A DNA stretch of 28,162 nt from Planctomycetota bacterium (GTDB taxonomy: Bacteria; Planctomycetota; Phycisphaerae; UBA1845). The stretch covers positions 1-28,162 of the forward strand of contig JAJRSP010000022.1 in the NCBI GenBank assembly GCA_024278775.1, in the 5' to 3' direction. The notes beneath the pieces were generated by a model. That model did not search any database, was not told the origin of the DNA, and saw nothing but the letters and a program-made list of their open reading frames with translations. The position numbers were made by a program, and so were the translations under genes. This document shows positions 1-7,976 of the stretch, piece after piece (the stretch's first letter is position 1; the number at the start of each line of letters is the position of its first letter).

Positions 1-39
1 ATAGCCCGCCCCAAAGTCGATAACCTGGCAGCGACAGCG

Positions 40-1263
40 TTACGCAACCACTTTTTCAATGCGCTCCAGCGCCCCATCGAGGTCTTCCTTACTAATGACC
101 AGCGGCGGGGCGAGGCGCATCGTTTGGGCATGCGTGTCTTTGCAGAGGATGCCGGCGGCCATCAGCTCGTTGCAATACTTTTTGGCCGGACCGGCTTCGG
201 GCTTGAACTCGATCCCGATCCACAACCCACGCCCGCGGATATCCTTGATCTTGTCGGTCTTAATCGCACGAAGTCGACCGATCAAATAGTCGCCCAGCTC
301 CGCCGCCTTCTGCTGATACTCACCCGTTTTGAGAATCTCGACGACCTTCCGCGCAACGGCACACGCCAGCGGGTTGCCGCCAAATGTGCTGCCGTGATCG
401 CCCGGGGTGAATACGCTCAGAATCTCTCGACTCGACACGACGGCCGAGATCGGCATGATGCCGCCGCCCAGGGCTTTACCGAGAATCAACACGTCCGGCA
501 TGACGCCGTCGTGCTCCACGCAAAACGTCTTCCCCGTACGCCCGAGACCCGACTGAATCTCGTCCGCGATGAATAAGACATTTTTCTCAGTGCAGAGTTC
601 GCGAACCTGCTGAAGATAGCCCTCCGGCGGCACGATGATACCGGCCTCGCCTTGGATCGGCTCCACGAGAAAGGCCACAGTGTGGTCGTCGATCGCGCCG
701 CGAAGCGCGTCGATGTTTCCGTATTCAACAATCTCGAAACCCGGTGTGAACGGACCAAAGCCGTCGCGACATTGCGGGTCCGTGGAAAAACTGATGACGG
801 TAGTGGTTCGGCCGTGGAAGTTGTCGCTGCAGCAGATGATCTTGGCTTTGCCGGCCGGTACGCCCTTCTTCGTGTAGCCCCATTTGCGTGCGGTCTTGAT
901 GGCCGTCTCCACGCCCTCGGCCCCGGTGTTCATCGGCAGGATCGCTTCCATCCCGCACAGATCGGCTAGCTCGCGTGACAGCGGGCCGAGTTGATCGTTA
1001 TGAAAAGCACGTGAGGTCAGCGTGACGCGGTCAAGCTGTTGCTTGGCGACGGCGATCAGCGCCGGGTTGCCGTGACCGAAGTTGACGGCCGAATACGCCG
1101 CGAGCATGTCGAGATAACGCTTGCCATCGGCATCTTCCACCCAGGCACCTTCCGCTTTCGCCACCACGACCGGCAGCGGGCTGTAGTTGTGAGCCGCGTA
1201 CTTTTCTACCAATTCAATGTGTTGAGCGCCGCTGAGCTGCGTCGTCGCCGTGTCGATCGCCAT
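40..1263 (-). CDS. rocD: Ornithine--oxo-acid aminotransferase
   Basis: A 407-aa class III PLP-dependent aminotransferase that converts ornithine and 2-oxoglutarate to glutamate semialdehyde and glutamate in the cytoplasm, linking arginine/ornithine breakdown to proline and glutamate. Visible motifs: AAYSAVNFGH (about residues 55-64), where the Tyr and context are typical of ornithine rather than acetylornithine aminotransferases; the NTGAEGVE cofactor loop (112-119); FHGRT (149-153); the cofactor Asp in ADEIQSGLGRTG (D234); and the Schiff-base Lys in LGKALGGG (K263). The length matches the family. The ATG start has an AAAGGA ribosome site 8 bases upstream and a promoter further up. No other arginine-pathway gene is nearby, so it looks monocistronic. 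4-aminobutyrate or acetylornithine aminotransferase are less likely alternatives. Confidence 0.93.
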   Translation of the reverse strand: MAIDTATTQLSGAQHIELVEKYAAHNYSPLPVVVAKAEGAWVEDADGKRYLDMLAAYSAVNFGHGNPALIAVAKQQLDRVTLTSRAFHNDQLGPLSRELADLCGMEAILPMNTGAEGVETAIKTARKWGYTKKGVPAGKAKIICCSDNFHGRTTTVISFSTDPQCRDGFGPFTPGFEIVEYGNIDALRGAIDDHTVAFLVEPIQGEAGIIVPPEGYLQQVRELCTEKNVLFIADEIQSGLGRTGKTFCVEHDGVMPDVLILGKALGGGIMPISAVVSSREILSVFTPGDHGSTFGGNPLACAVARKVVEILKTGEYQQKAAELGDYLIGRLRAIKTDKIKDIRGRGLWIGIEFKPEAGPAKKYCNELMAAGILCKDTHAQTMRLAPPLVISKEDLDGALERIEKVVA

Positions 1264-1382
1264 AAACGTTCCTTTCGTAAGTCCACCAGGCCCGCCGTAA
1301 GATGAGTACGGGGGCGTTGCTTTTTCTTACTACCCTTCCCCAGGTGAGTGGTTCGCTGCTCGGACCGGCCACTCGCGGGTGG

Positions 1383-1410
1383 AGTATAGGGACGGGCAAA
1401 AGAGAATCAA
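1383..1410 (-). promoter_or_regulatory. Predicted sigma70-type promoter of rocD
   Basis: On the minus strand TTGATT (1405-1410) and TATACT (1383-1388) are separated by 16 bases, close to TTGACA-17-TATAAT. The predicted transcript would start near 1376 and leave a leader of about 113 nt before the rocD ATG. A 6-bp inverted repeat GAGTGG/CCACTC (1346-1351 and 1369-1374) lies at the very start of that leader. It has no U-run, so it is not an obvious terminator. The rest of 1264-1490 holds nothing else I can name. Confidence 0.5.
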
Positions 1411-1490
1411 CCCGCAGATTGCCCTTTCGTTCGGGCGGGGGTAGTGCCGGCGTGGGGTACGCTGCGACTCGCCCCTTGGTGCGTGGCCGC

Positions 1491-2765
1491 TTATCGCACG
1501 GAGCCTGGGATCACCACATTGGCCGAGTCGTCAGTCTTGGCCGCGCCGCCTGACGAGCCGGGTGAAGAACCCGCCCCACAAAGCATGCCGATGTCGAGTT
1601 CACTCTGGCCACGCTGCGTGGCGGCTTCCGTGCCATCGCGAGACCAACCGCCCACGCGGATCGTATAACACGACCCTTGGACCACGTGTTCGAGTATCAA
1701 CCCAGAGAGCGTACCAAACCCGCCGCAGAAATCGTCGTTACAGATCAGGAGGGTATCGTTGTCCTGCGGACAGGAGCAGATGCCGTCGGCTTCGTTCGAA
1801 CCGTAGACGGCCAGCATCGCGTCATAAAGCCCGGATTGGCACATCTGAATGGTCATCGTGCCGTCGCAAGGCGCAACGTACTGATACCATACGTCCACCT
1901 GAAAGCTATCCAGCCCGGAATCCGTGCAATCGCCGCCGGCCGCCGGTCCATCCGTCGAGGCGAGACGTGTATCGGTGGCCACCTGACATCGAAAGGCGTC
2001 CGCCGCATCGGGCACCGGCAGGCAGGCCACCTCATCGGCACAGTCCTGCAGAAACACGTCGCACACCTGCCCGGCTCCGAACACGCCCTCGCCATCGGCA
2101 CACCGACCGAGCCCCTGTTCAACGCCTTGCCCGTGGCAGATGAGCTCCGCATTCGTGCAGTCATCGTTAGGCGGTACCGGGCACCCGTCGAAAATTGACT
2201 CGACCTCATCGCACGTCAGACCGGGCAGAAAGACGCCGAAGAACGGACAATCAAAGTCGTCGGCCACCTCTTCACAAAACGGACCCGCACTGTCCGGGCG
2301 ACAACACGCGCCGGGTTGTCCGATGATCGGGTCATCATGTATGCATACGACGGCCTGCGTGGCGCGGTAGGCACCCAGCCCGAATCGCGACACGGCCGTC
2401 CAATAGAGCAGCGCCGTGTATCGACAGGCCACAAACTCCTCATCGAGAAGCGTGAGGTTGTCGTTGCAGGACCGGCTCATGGCTTCAAAAAACCGCTGAT
2501 CGCACGCCTGACGCGAGGCACCACAGGTACTGTAGCACCGATTGTGGCCCTCACAGGCTTCTGTGAAACAGGCTGACTCCACCGGACAATCCGGCACGAG
2601 CGGCGCGACCTCGACCGGTCCACAAGCGATGTTGGCGTCTGTCGTCAGCAATACCGCCCGAAAGTCCGCCTCGAAGGCGTCATTTCCTGACTGCCCACAG
2701 CCCGAGACAGATAGAACTCCGGCCGTCACCATGCAAACCACAACAGTCTTCCTTGTTCCCTGCAT
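1491..2765 (-). CDS. Cys-rich lipoprotein with a group XII phospholipase-A2-like motif
   Basis: A 424-aa exported protein. The N-terminus is a lipoprotein signal with lipobox VSGC (acylated Cys23). Residues about 60-140 contain CEGHNRCYSTCG, then a CD pair and FF at 88-93, with Cys spacing very like group XII secreted phospholipases A2. His74 matches the catalytic His, but the usual Asp beside it is Asn75, and I see no Asp in the later helix (119-130) where the second catalytic Asp would sit. A GACC-type Cys cluster (152-205) follows, then a region around 288-375 (VWYQYVAPCDG, IRVGGWS) resembling the beta-sandwich pre-peptidase-type domains common in planctomycete secreted proteins. The C-terminus is Gly/Ser-rich. 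Start ATG; the ribosome site is weak (GGTGGCGAG). Function unknown; the PLA2 relation is recognised by eye only. Confidence 0.8.
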   Translation of the reverse strand: MQGTRKTVVVCMVTAGVLSVSGCGQSGNDAFEADFRAVLLTTDANIACGPVEVAPLVPDCPVESACFTEACEGHNRCYSTCGASRQACDQRFFEAMSRSCNDNLTLLDEEFVACRYTALLYWTAVSRFGLGAYRATQAVVCIHDDPIIGQPGACCRPDSAGPFCEEVADDFDCPFFGVFLPGLTCDEVESIFDGCPVPPNDDCTNAELICHGQGVEQGLGRCADGEGVFGAGQVCDVFLQDCADEVACLPVPDAADAFRCQVATDTRLASTDGPAAGGDCTDSGLDSFQVDVWYQYVAPCDGTMTIQMCQSGLYDAMLAVYGSNEADGICSCPQDNDTLLICNDDFCGGFGTLSGLILEHVVQGSCYTIRVGGWSRDGTEAATQRGQSELDIGMLCGAGSSPGSSGGAAKTDDSANVVIPGSVR

Positions 2766-3003
2766 CGCTCGCCACCCAAAAAACGGATCGCATCTTCCCG
2801 CGTGCGAAACGCCACCACCGACACGTGCGGGAAAGCCGATCCCTCGGGTCTATCGGCAGGAAAGGAGCTTCGTCTGGCTAGCGTTGCGTGCAATACCCAC
2901 GGCCATGTTGACCGCCGCGACATCTCAGCAGGTTTGGAGTGACCACGCCCGGGCCGGACGGGCAGAGGAAAACGGAATGAACAAAAGCACGGAAAAACGC
3001 ATC

Positions 3004-4611
3004 TTACCGGTATCGCCGACGCCGACTATTTCGCATGGCACCAAGTCCCGAGAACATCCATAGCAGGTTTATCATCCCCAGGGCACCGCAAAAACCGCCG
3101 GATCGGGTGCTTGTGCCGGTATCAACCTGAACGTCTTGACCAGCGGAGCTATCTGTCGGCGGTTCACCTGGCGGGCCTTGCGTTCCCTGTGGTCCCACCT
3201 CACCTTGCGGTCCGGCCACACCCGTCAGACCGGTCTCTCCCCGTGCGCCGGTGCAATCCAAGACGTTGACCAAGCCATCCCCGTTGATATCCTCCACCGG
3301 GTCAGCCATGCCGTTTTCGTTGAGGTCCCAGCAGGCCAATCCATCCGCACCGGCCTCGCCGGCGGGACCCGGCGATCCTGGTGCGCCCGTGGCTCCCGGA
3401 GTCCCTTGCTGGGCCACAGCAGGAACCACGATCACCAAGGCATCACAGCTATTGGCGTTCCCCGCGAAATCCGTAGCGGTAAAGGTCACCTGATTCACAC
3501 CCAAGGGAAGATCGAACGGCTCATCAAGCGAAGTCGTCACGGTGATCGCGTCGGGAGCACTACACCCGTCAGACACGACCACGTCGCTCAGCCATACCTG
3601 TAAGTCCGCATTGTCCGGCACATCCGCAGCGGGAATAGCGAGAACTGTCGTACTGTTGATGAACAGTTCGTTGGGGCAGGTGATCGTCGGGGGCACCTGG
3701 TCTTCCGCCTGCACGATACGAATCGCGGCGGCATTCAGTAATTCTCCGCTCGCGTCAGTCGCGGATCGATCCACCACCACCGGGAAATCTCGGTCGCAGG
3801 TTAGATCTGCAAACGGAAACTCGAACGTCATGTTGTCCACCGTAGTCGGGCTTCCACCGGGCAACACCAGCGACCCGTCAGCACCCAGCGCATAGACCGA
3901 AAACCGGTTCACCGTCTCAGGATTCATTACTTCATCAAACGTGACAAGCAAGACAGCATCTGCATCGACGAAAAACTCTGATACGATTCCCGTCACCATA
4001 GCGGCATCGCCGTCCGTCGCGGTCAGCGCCACGTCAAAGCCTGCCATCAAGATATCCCTGTCACTTGTGTCAACCGTACCGTCGCCGTTCAAGTCGGCAT
4101 CAGAAACCTGCGATTGGAGTGCAGCCACAAACGCGTTGAGGTCCGCAAGATCCACCACGCCATCGCGTGTCACATCCCCCTGTAACACGGTAAATTGAAA
4201 CACCGCCGCGGCACCAGACGCGCCGTCTCCATCCCCATCAAGCGAAAGACCGGTTGTGTCGGCAATCGACACGTCCGCCACGACCGTCATGACGTCACCG
4301 TTGACCACGTCAAAGTTGATCGTCGCGGTGTTCGTCGCGGATCCTGTGGGCGTCACCACGACACCGGCCAACACCCCCTGCGTTCGCGTGCGTACGGTGA
4401 CCGCACCGGGTGGAATCACGACATCGACATCAAATGTAAGCGTCACCTCAAGAGTGGTTCGACCATCCACGATCCACTCGGCCGGATCAGGCGTTACCGA
4501 AGTGACCCGCGGCGCGGCCTCGACCGTAGAGGAGAAGAGAGCCGCTATCAAAGCGACAACCGCAAAGCTCCCGTAAGACCTCGACGCTTTTCCATCGCTG
4601 ATTCGATACAC
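3004..4611 (-). CDS. Secreted dockerin/HYR/collagen-like surface protein
   Basis: A 535-aa protein if started at the GTG at 4611, which follows GGGGAGGG at about 11 bases and gives a clean signal peptide cut after Ala32 (VEA|AP). An upstream in-frame extension to 4791 has no signal and is rejected. Domains: a beta-rich N-terminal part; a dockerin-like pair of calcium loops (145-165 and 173-188, the latter DLNGDGTVD); a second beta region; a HYR domain (about 305-397, ending in FTATDFAGNANSC); and a collagen-like Gly-X-Y stretch (402-425 and 454-483) interrupted by a Cys-bounded EF-hand-like insert (427-453). The tail has Cys508, a hydrophobic segment (509-524) and RRRR, which resembles a C-terminal sorting or anchor signal of the MYXO/PEP-CTERM style. 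Probably cell-surface attached. Substrate or partner unknown; no catalytic domain seen. Confidence 0.82.
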   Translation of the reverse strand: MYRISDGKASRSYGSFAVVALIAALFSSTVEAAPRVTSVTPDPAEWIVDGRTTLEVTLTFDVDVVIPPGAVTVRTRTQGVLAGVVVTPTGSATNTATINFDVVNGDVMTVVADVSIADTTGLSLDGDGDGASGAAAVFQFTVLQGDVTRDGVVDLADLNAFVAALQSQVSDADLNGDGTVDTSDRDILMAGFDVALTATDGDAAMVTGIVSEFFVDADAVLLVTFDEVMNPETVNRFSVYALGADGSLVLPGGSPTTVDNMTFEFPFADLTCDRDFPVVVDRSATDASGELLNAAAIRIVQAEDQVPPTITCPNELFINSTTVLAIPAADVPDNADLQVWLSDVVVSDGCSAPDAITVTTSLDEPFDLPLGVNQVTFTATDFAGNANSCDALVIVVPAVAQQGTPGATGAPGSPGPAGEAGADGLACWDLNENGMADPVEDINGDGLVNVLDCTGARGETGLTGVAGPQGEVGPQGTQGPPGEPPTDSSAGQDVQVDTGTSTRSGGFCGALGMINLLWMFSGLGAMRNSRRRRYR

Positions 4612-4819
4612 GATAATTCTTCCCTCCCCTTTACATCGTACCGTTACTGCACGATGCCAGCGGTTCCACCCGCCTACCGAAAGATATGAATCCTCGGTTT
4701 TTCCCGCGTACACCCCGCCCGACAACCACAAGGCTCCACAACTCCCAACGAACACCTGACACAAGCACCCGGTCAACGCAACAGCCTGCAAAGCCCCCCT
4801 GCGGTCCTCCGGGCTACCC

Positions 4820-4848
4820 AGTATAGCCGCAACAAAGCCGTGTGTCGC
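4820..4848 (-). promoter_or_regulatory. Possible sigma70-type promoter of the dockerin/collagen-like gene
   Basis: On the minus strand GCGACA (4843-4848) and TATACT (4820-4825) are separated by 17 bases. The -10 is identical to that proposed for rocD; the -35 matches the consensus at four of six positions. The predicted start near 4813 would give a leader of about 200 nt before the GTG at 4611. This is a weak call. Confidence 0.3.
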
Positions 4849-5013
4849 GTTAGAAATGACTAAGATAATGGCTTAGGTGGGGCCGGGACGACCGAAAACG
4901 AAACGTCCGGCAAGATAGAAACGACAGGCAGGATAATCGCACCCGGACGGCTAATAGAGTTATCGGTCCGTGATCAGGTGCATGGTGACGATGACAGACC
5001 GTCTGAATTGGTA
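4849..5013. other. Gene-free interval with competing short inverted repeats
   Basis: This is the upstream part of a gene-free gap (4612-5013). It contains CGTCCGG (4904-4910) facing CCGGACG (4943-4949), and an overlapping alternative hairpin CGGAC/GTCCG (4944-4948 and 4966-4970) whose loop can form three more pairs. The second hairpin sits about 45-70 bases beyond the stop codon of the response-regulator gene and could act in its 3' end, but neither structure is followed by a T-run. I see no credible gene here. The part 4612-4819 is probably the leader of the downstream minus-strand gene. Confidence 0.3.
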
Positions 5014-6414
5014 TCAAAAAGCAGCCTGGGCAGGATCGCGGTCCAATCCAAAGTGCTTCATCTTTTTATAAAGCGTCGTGCGATTGATCCCAAGCTGAGC
5101 AGCCGTGAGCTGACGGTTCCAGCCATGGGCCCGCAAGGCCGCCTCGATCAGACGTTTTTCCGGTATCTCCAACGCCTCTTTCAGGGAAAGGCCTTCGATC
5201 GACTCCACCATCTCGACCTCGCCGGCGGCATCGAGCAGCTTCGCTGGAAGGTCGGCAAGTGTTACCTGCCTACCTTTGCACAGCACAACGGCCCGTTCCA
5301 TGACGTTTTCCAGTTCCCGCACATTGCCCGGCCAGGGATACCGCTGAAGCGTTTCGAGCACGTCGTTGTCGAGACCGTACACTTGCCGTGACAACTCGCG
5401 TGCATGTTTTTCCAAGAAAAATGTGGCGAGTAACGGGACGTCACCTATACGCTCGGCCAGCGTCGGCATATCTACCGTGACCACGTTGACTCGGTAGAAC
5501 AAATCCTCACGAAAACGACCGGCTTTCACCTCGGCGGCCAAGTCCTTGTTGGTGGCGAGAATCAATCGTGCGTCTACGGTCTCGGTCTTGTTGCTTCCGA
5601 CGGCCTCGAACTGGTGCGACTGTAACACGCGTAACAACTTCACCTGCAACGCCGATGAGGCCGTGTCAATCTCGTCAAGGAAAATGGTGCCGCCGTCTGC
5701 AGCCGTGAACTTACCCGGTTTATTCGCCACGGCTCCGGTGAACGCACCGCGTGCATGCCCGAACAGTTCGCTCTCGAGGAGTGATTCGGGAATCGCACCA
5801 CAGCTCACCTCGACAAAGGGCCGATCGCGTCGCTCACTTCGTTGATGAACGACATGAGCGATCATGCTCTTCCCCGTTCCGGAGGCCCCCTGGATCAACA
5901 CGCTCACCTTGGAGTCGGCGACGGCTTCCACGAGATCAAAGACTTTGAGCATGCGGTAGTCGTGCCCCACGACGCCCTCAAGTCCATAACGCAGGTCGAG
6001 CTGCTCCTTAAGCGTACGATTTTCGCGCAGTATCGCCTGCTGCGCGAGCGCCCGCTCGACACAGATTTTCAGTTCCTCGTCTACGATCGGTTTGGTGAGA
6101 TAATCATAGGCTCCCATCTTGATCGCTTCCACGGCGCTCTCGATCGTGCCATACCCTGTCATCATGATGATGACCGTTTCGGGAAAGCGCTTTCGCGTCA
6201 CATGGAGCAGTTCAAAACCGTTTCCTTCGGGCATGTTCACATCGGAGATCATCAGATCCACAGGGGCATCCGCCATGATCTGCAGGGCCTCTCGCAACGA
6301 CACCGCCAACGCCACGTCGAAACCCTCCAGCCGAAGAAACTCTCCGAGGGAGTCGAGAATGATGCGGTCGTCGTCCACCACAAGCACACGAGCGATGGGT
6401 GAGTTTGCCTTCAT
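5014..6414 (-). CDS. NtrC-family sigma-54-dependent response regulator
   Basis: About 466 aa with the full NtrC layout. The receiver domain (about 9-122 in the longer numbering) has the acidic VVDDD cluster, phospho-acceptor Asp59 in ISDVNMP and conserved Lys109. The AAA+ domain (about 148-385) has Walker A GASGTGKS (177-184), the sigma-54-contacting GAFTGA loop (224-229) and Walker B TIFLDEID (244-251). The C-terminus is a Fis-type helix-turn-helix (LTAAQLGINRTTLYKKM). It should activate RpoN promoters after phosphorylation by the kinase encoded just upstream. Two starts are possible: ATG at 6414, or TTG at 6417, which is better spaced (8 bases) from AGGAGG. That ribosome site overlaps the kinase stop codon, so translation is probably coupled. 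Target promoters are unknown. Confidence 0.93.
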   Translation of the reverse strand: MKANSPIARVLVVDDDRIILDSLGEFLRLEGFDVALAVSLREALQIMADAPVDLMISDVNMPEGNGFELLHVTRKRFPETVIIMMTGYGTIESAVEAIKMGAYDYLTKPIVDEELKICVERALAQQAILRENRTLKEQLDLRYGLEGVVGHDYRMLKVFDLVEAVADSKVSVLIQGASGTGKSMIAHVVHQRSERRDRPFVEVSCGAIPESLLESELFGHARGAFTGAVANKPGKFTAADGGTIFLDEIDTASSALQVKLLRVLQSHQFEAVGSNKTETVDARLILATNKDLAAEVKAGRFREDLFYRVNVVTVDMPTLAERIGDVPLLATFFLEKHARELSRQVYGLDNDVLETLQRYPWPGNVRELENVMERAVVLCKGRQVTLADLPAKLLDAAGEVEMVESIEGLSLKEALEIPEKRLIEAALRAHGWNRQLTAAQLGINRTTLYKKMKHFGLDRDPAQAAF

Positions 6415-6429
6415 CAAAAACCAGACCTC

Positions 6430-7599
6430 CTATTCCTCCTTCACCGAGTCGATTCCATCCGAACGCGGAGAACGGCACCGATCCAACGGCAACCGCACGG
6501 TGAACAACGCACCGTTCGAAGACGTGGCGGCTTGAATGCACCCGCCCATGTCCTCGATAAAATCGCGGCAGATCGCCAGCCCGAGGCCAGTCCCCTTACC
6601 GGCCTCCTTCGTCGTGAAAAAGGCCTCGAAGACCTCTTGCGGTGAATGGGACAGACCCGGACCGGTATCGGCCACACGAATGACCACCTCCCCGGAAACA
6701 ACCCCACTCGTAATGGTCAATTGCCCTCCGTCCGGCATGGCATCGAGTGCGTTTTTAATCAGATTGCTGATGACTTGAAACAACCGGCCACCACGGATCG
6801 AAGGCATATCGAGGGTTTGAAAATCAACGGCCACCACGACGCGGTGATCTGCGGCTTGTTTCGCATGAGCTTGGATCGCCCGTTCGATGACATCATGGAT
6901 CGCCACATCGTCGAACTCACCGTCGGTACTCCGCGAAAACTCAAGCAGATCACCGATAATCTGTGCCATGCGTTTCAACCCGGTTCGCGACTCGGCTAGG
7001 TACGACGTTACCTTAGGCTCGGTCGAGTCGTCCAGAGTGCGCAAGGCCAAATTGATATAGCGCAGGATGCCGTCGAGCGGATTGTTCAGCTCATGGGCGA
7101 CGCGCGCGGCCAGCTTGCCCAGCGAAGCCAGACGGTGCGTAATCTCGACCTGCTCCGTACCGGCCGCCGCGGTGTCATACACATCAAACCAAACCACGGC
7201 GCGACCGGCCGAATGATCTGCGCCGCCCAATCGCGAGATACTACCCTGTCGAAGCACGGGGCGTGTCTCTTCGCCCATACACAGCGCGCAGACAAACTGA
7301 CGAGACGCGCCGGAAGCCAGCACCTGCGAGACTTCACGCGACCACCCGTCAAAACGTCCGAGAAACTCAGCGCCACCCAATGCGGCGTCGAGAAACTCCA
7401 CTTCACCCATCATCGTACGTGCCGAGGCGTTTCGATATTCGATTCGCAACTGATGATCGACCACCACCACCGCCGCGGAAACACTCTCCAAGACCTCTAT
7501 CGCCAAGGACCCATGCCCCCGGCTCACGTCGTGATCGAGACCGGATTGAGATTTCGCTTGTGCGTTCACGTCTTGATCTCTCGGCTCGGGGTGTTTCAC
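6430..7599 (-). CDS. PAS-domain sensor histidine kinase (NtrB-like), partner of the adjacent sigma-54 activator
   Basis: A 389-aa soluble kinase with no membrane segment, so it probably senses a cytoplasmic cue. Residues about 33-140 look like a PAS domain (VLESVSAAVVVVDHQLRIEYRN) with a Cys pair (104, 107). The dimerisation and phosphorylation helix carries His169 in HELNNPLDG. The ATPase domain shows the N box NLIKNALDAM (279-288), G1 DTGPGL (311-316), the F box FEAFFTTKE and G2 GKGTGLGLAI (334-343). The start is a GTG with no strong ribosome site; no better in-frame start is available. It lies 13-16 bases upstream of the NtrC-type regulator gene in the same orientation, a standard two-component pair. 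The signal is unknown. Confidence 0.92.
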   Translation of the reverse strand: MKHPEPRDQDVNAQAKSQSGLDHDVSRGHGSLAIEVLESVSAAVVVVDHQLRIEYRNASARTMMGEVEFLDAALGGAEFLGRFDGWSREVSQVLASGASRQFVCALCMGEETRPVLRQGSISRLGGADHSAGRAVVWFDVYDTAAAGTEQVEITHRLASLGKLAARVAHELNNPLDGILRYINLALRTLDDSTEPKVTSYLAESRTGLKRMAQIIGDLLEFSRSTDGEFDDVAIHDVIERAIQAHAKQAADHRVVVAVDFQTLDMPSIRGGRLFQVISNLIKNALDAMPDGGQLTITSGVVSGEVVIRVADTGPGLSHSPQEVFEAFFTTKEAGKGTGLGLAICRDFIEDMGGCIQAATSSNGALFTVRLPLDRCRSPRSDGIDSVKEE

Positions 7600-7976
7600 G
7601 CACCCGCGGGTTGCGTGGAGTCAACGTACACGCCGCGGGGTGTTGTCGTATCGCAACGATCCCCGCTAGCCCGTGGTTCATCGGTCACGTGGCGACCACG
7701 ATGCAGGGGATGTTGACAACACGAAACGCAAGGGATCATTCGATCGTAGATGGGAAGATTATCGGGCATCCACGGTGCCATCGGACGTGACGAACCGCCT
7801 TTTGATCCGGGTCCGGCTCCTGGGCGCCTTCCCAATCCGCGGCACCGAAACTGCACGGTGACTTAGATTTCGCGTGTTGCCCGGCACTCTCAACGCCGCG
7901 TGAGCTTCAAGCTGCGGCTCAAACGAGACGCCACGCGACTCACCACTTCCGAGCGGAGTTTGACCTACCCTCGGTC
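7600..7976. other. Gene-free interval between the kinase and the ABC permease
   Basis: No convincing gene in 377 bases. It should hold the promoter of the kinase/regulator operon and the 3' end of the permease transcript, both minus strand. It contains a hairpin-forming GCGGGG/CCCCGC (7635-7640, 7661-7666) with an inner GTTG/CAAC, without a T-run. On the plus strand there is a near-consensus sigma-54 -24/-12 element, CGGCACC-GAAA-CTGCA (7840-7855), with exact GG-N10-GC spacing, but it points into the permease 3' end and not at a gene. Confidence 0.35.

Noticed and set aside
2726..2923. Short minus-strand frame overlapping the start of the PLA2-like lipoprotein gene
   Set aside because: No ribosome site, no recognisable motif, and it overlaps a better-supported gene start.
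4612..4791. N-terminal extension of the dockerin/collagen-like protein
   Set aside because: It would bury the signal peptide 60 residues inside; the GTG at 4611 has a ribosome site and a proper signal sequence.
7635..7666. GCGGGG/CCCCGC hairpin as an intrinsic terminator of the permease transcript
   Set aside because: The stem is interrupted and no T-run follows on either strand.
7712..7745. TTGACA on the plus strand as a promoter -35
   Set aside because: No acceptable -10 at 16-18 bases and no plus-strand gene downstream.
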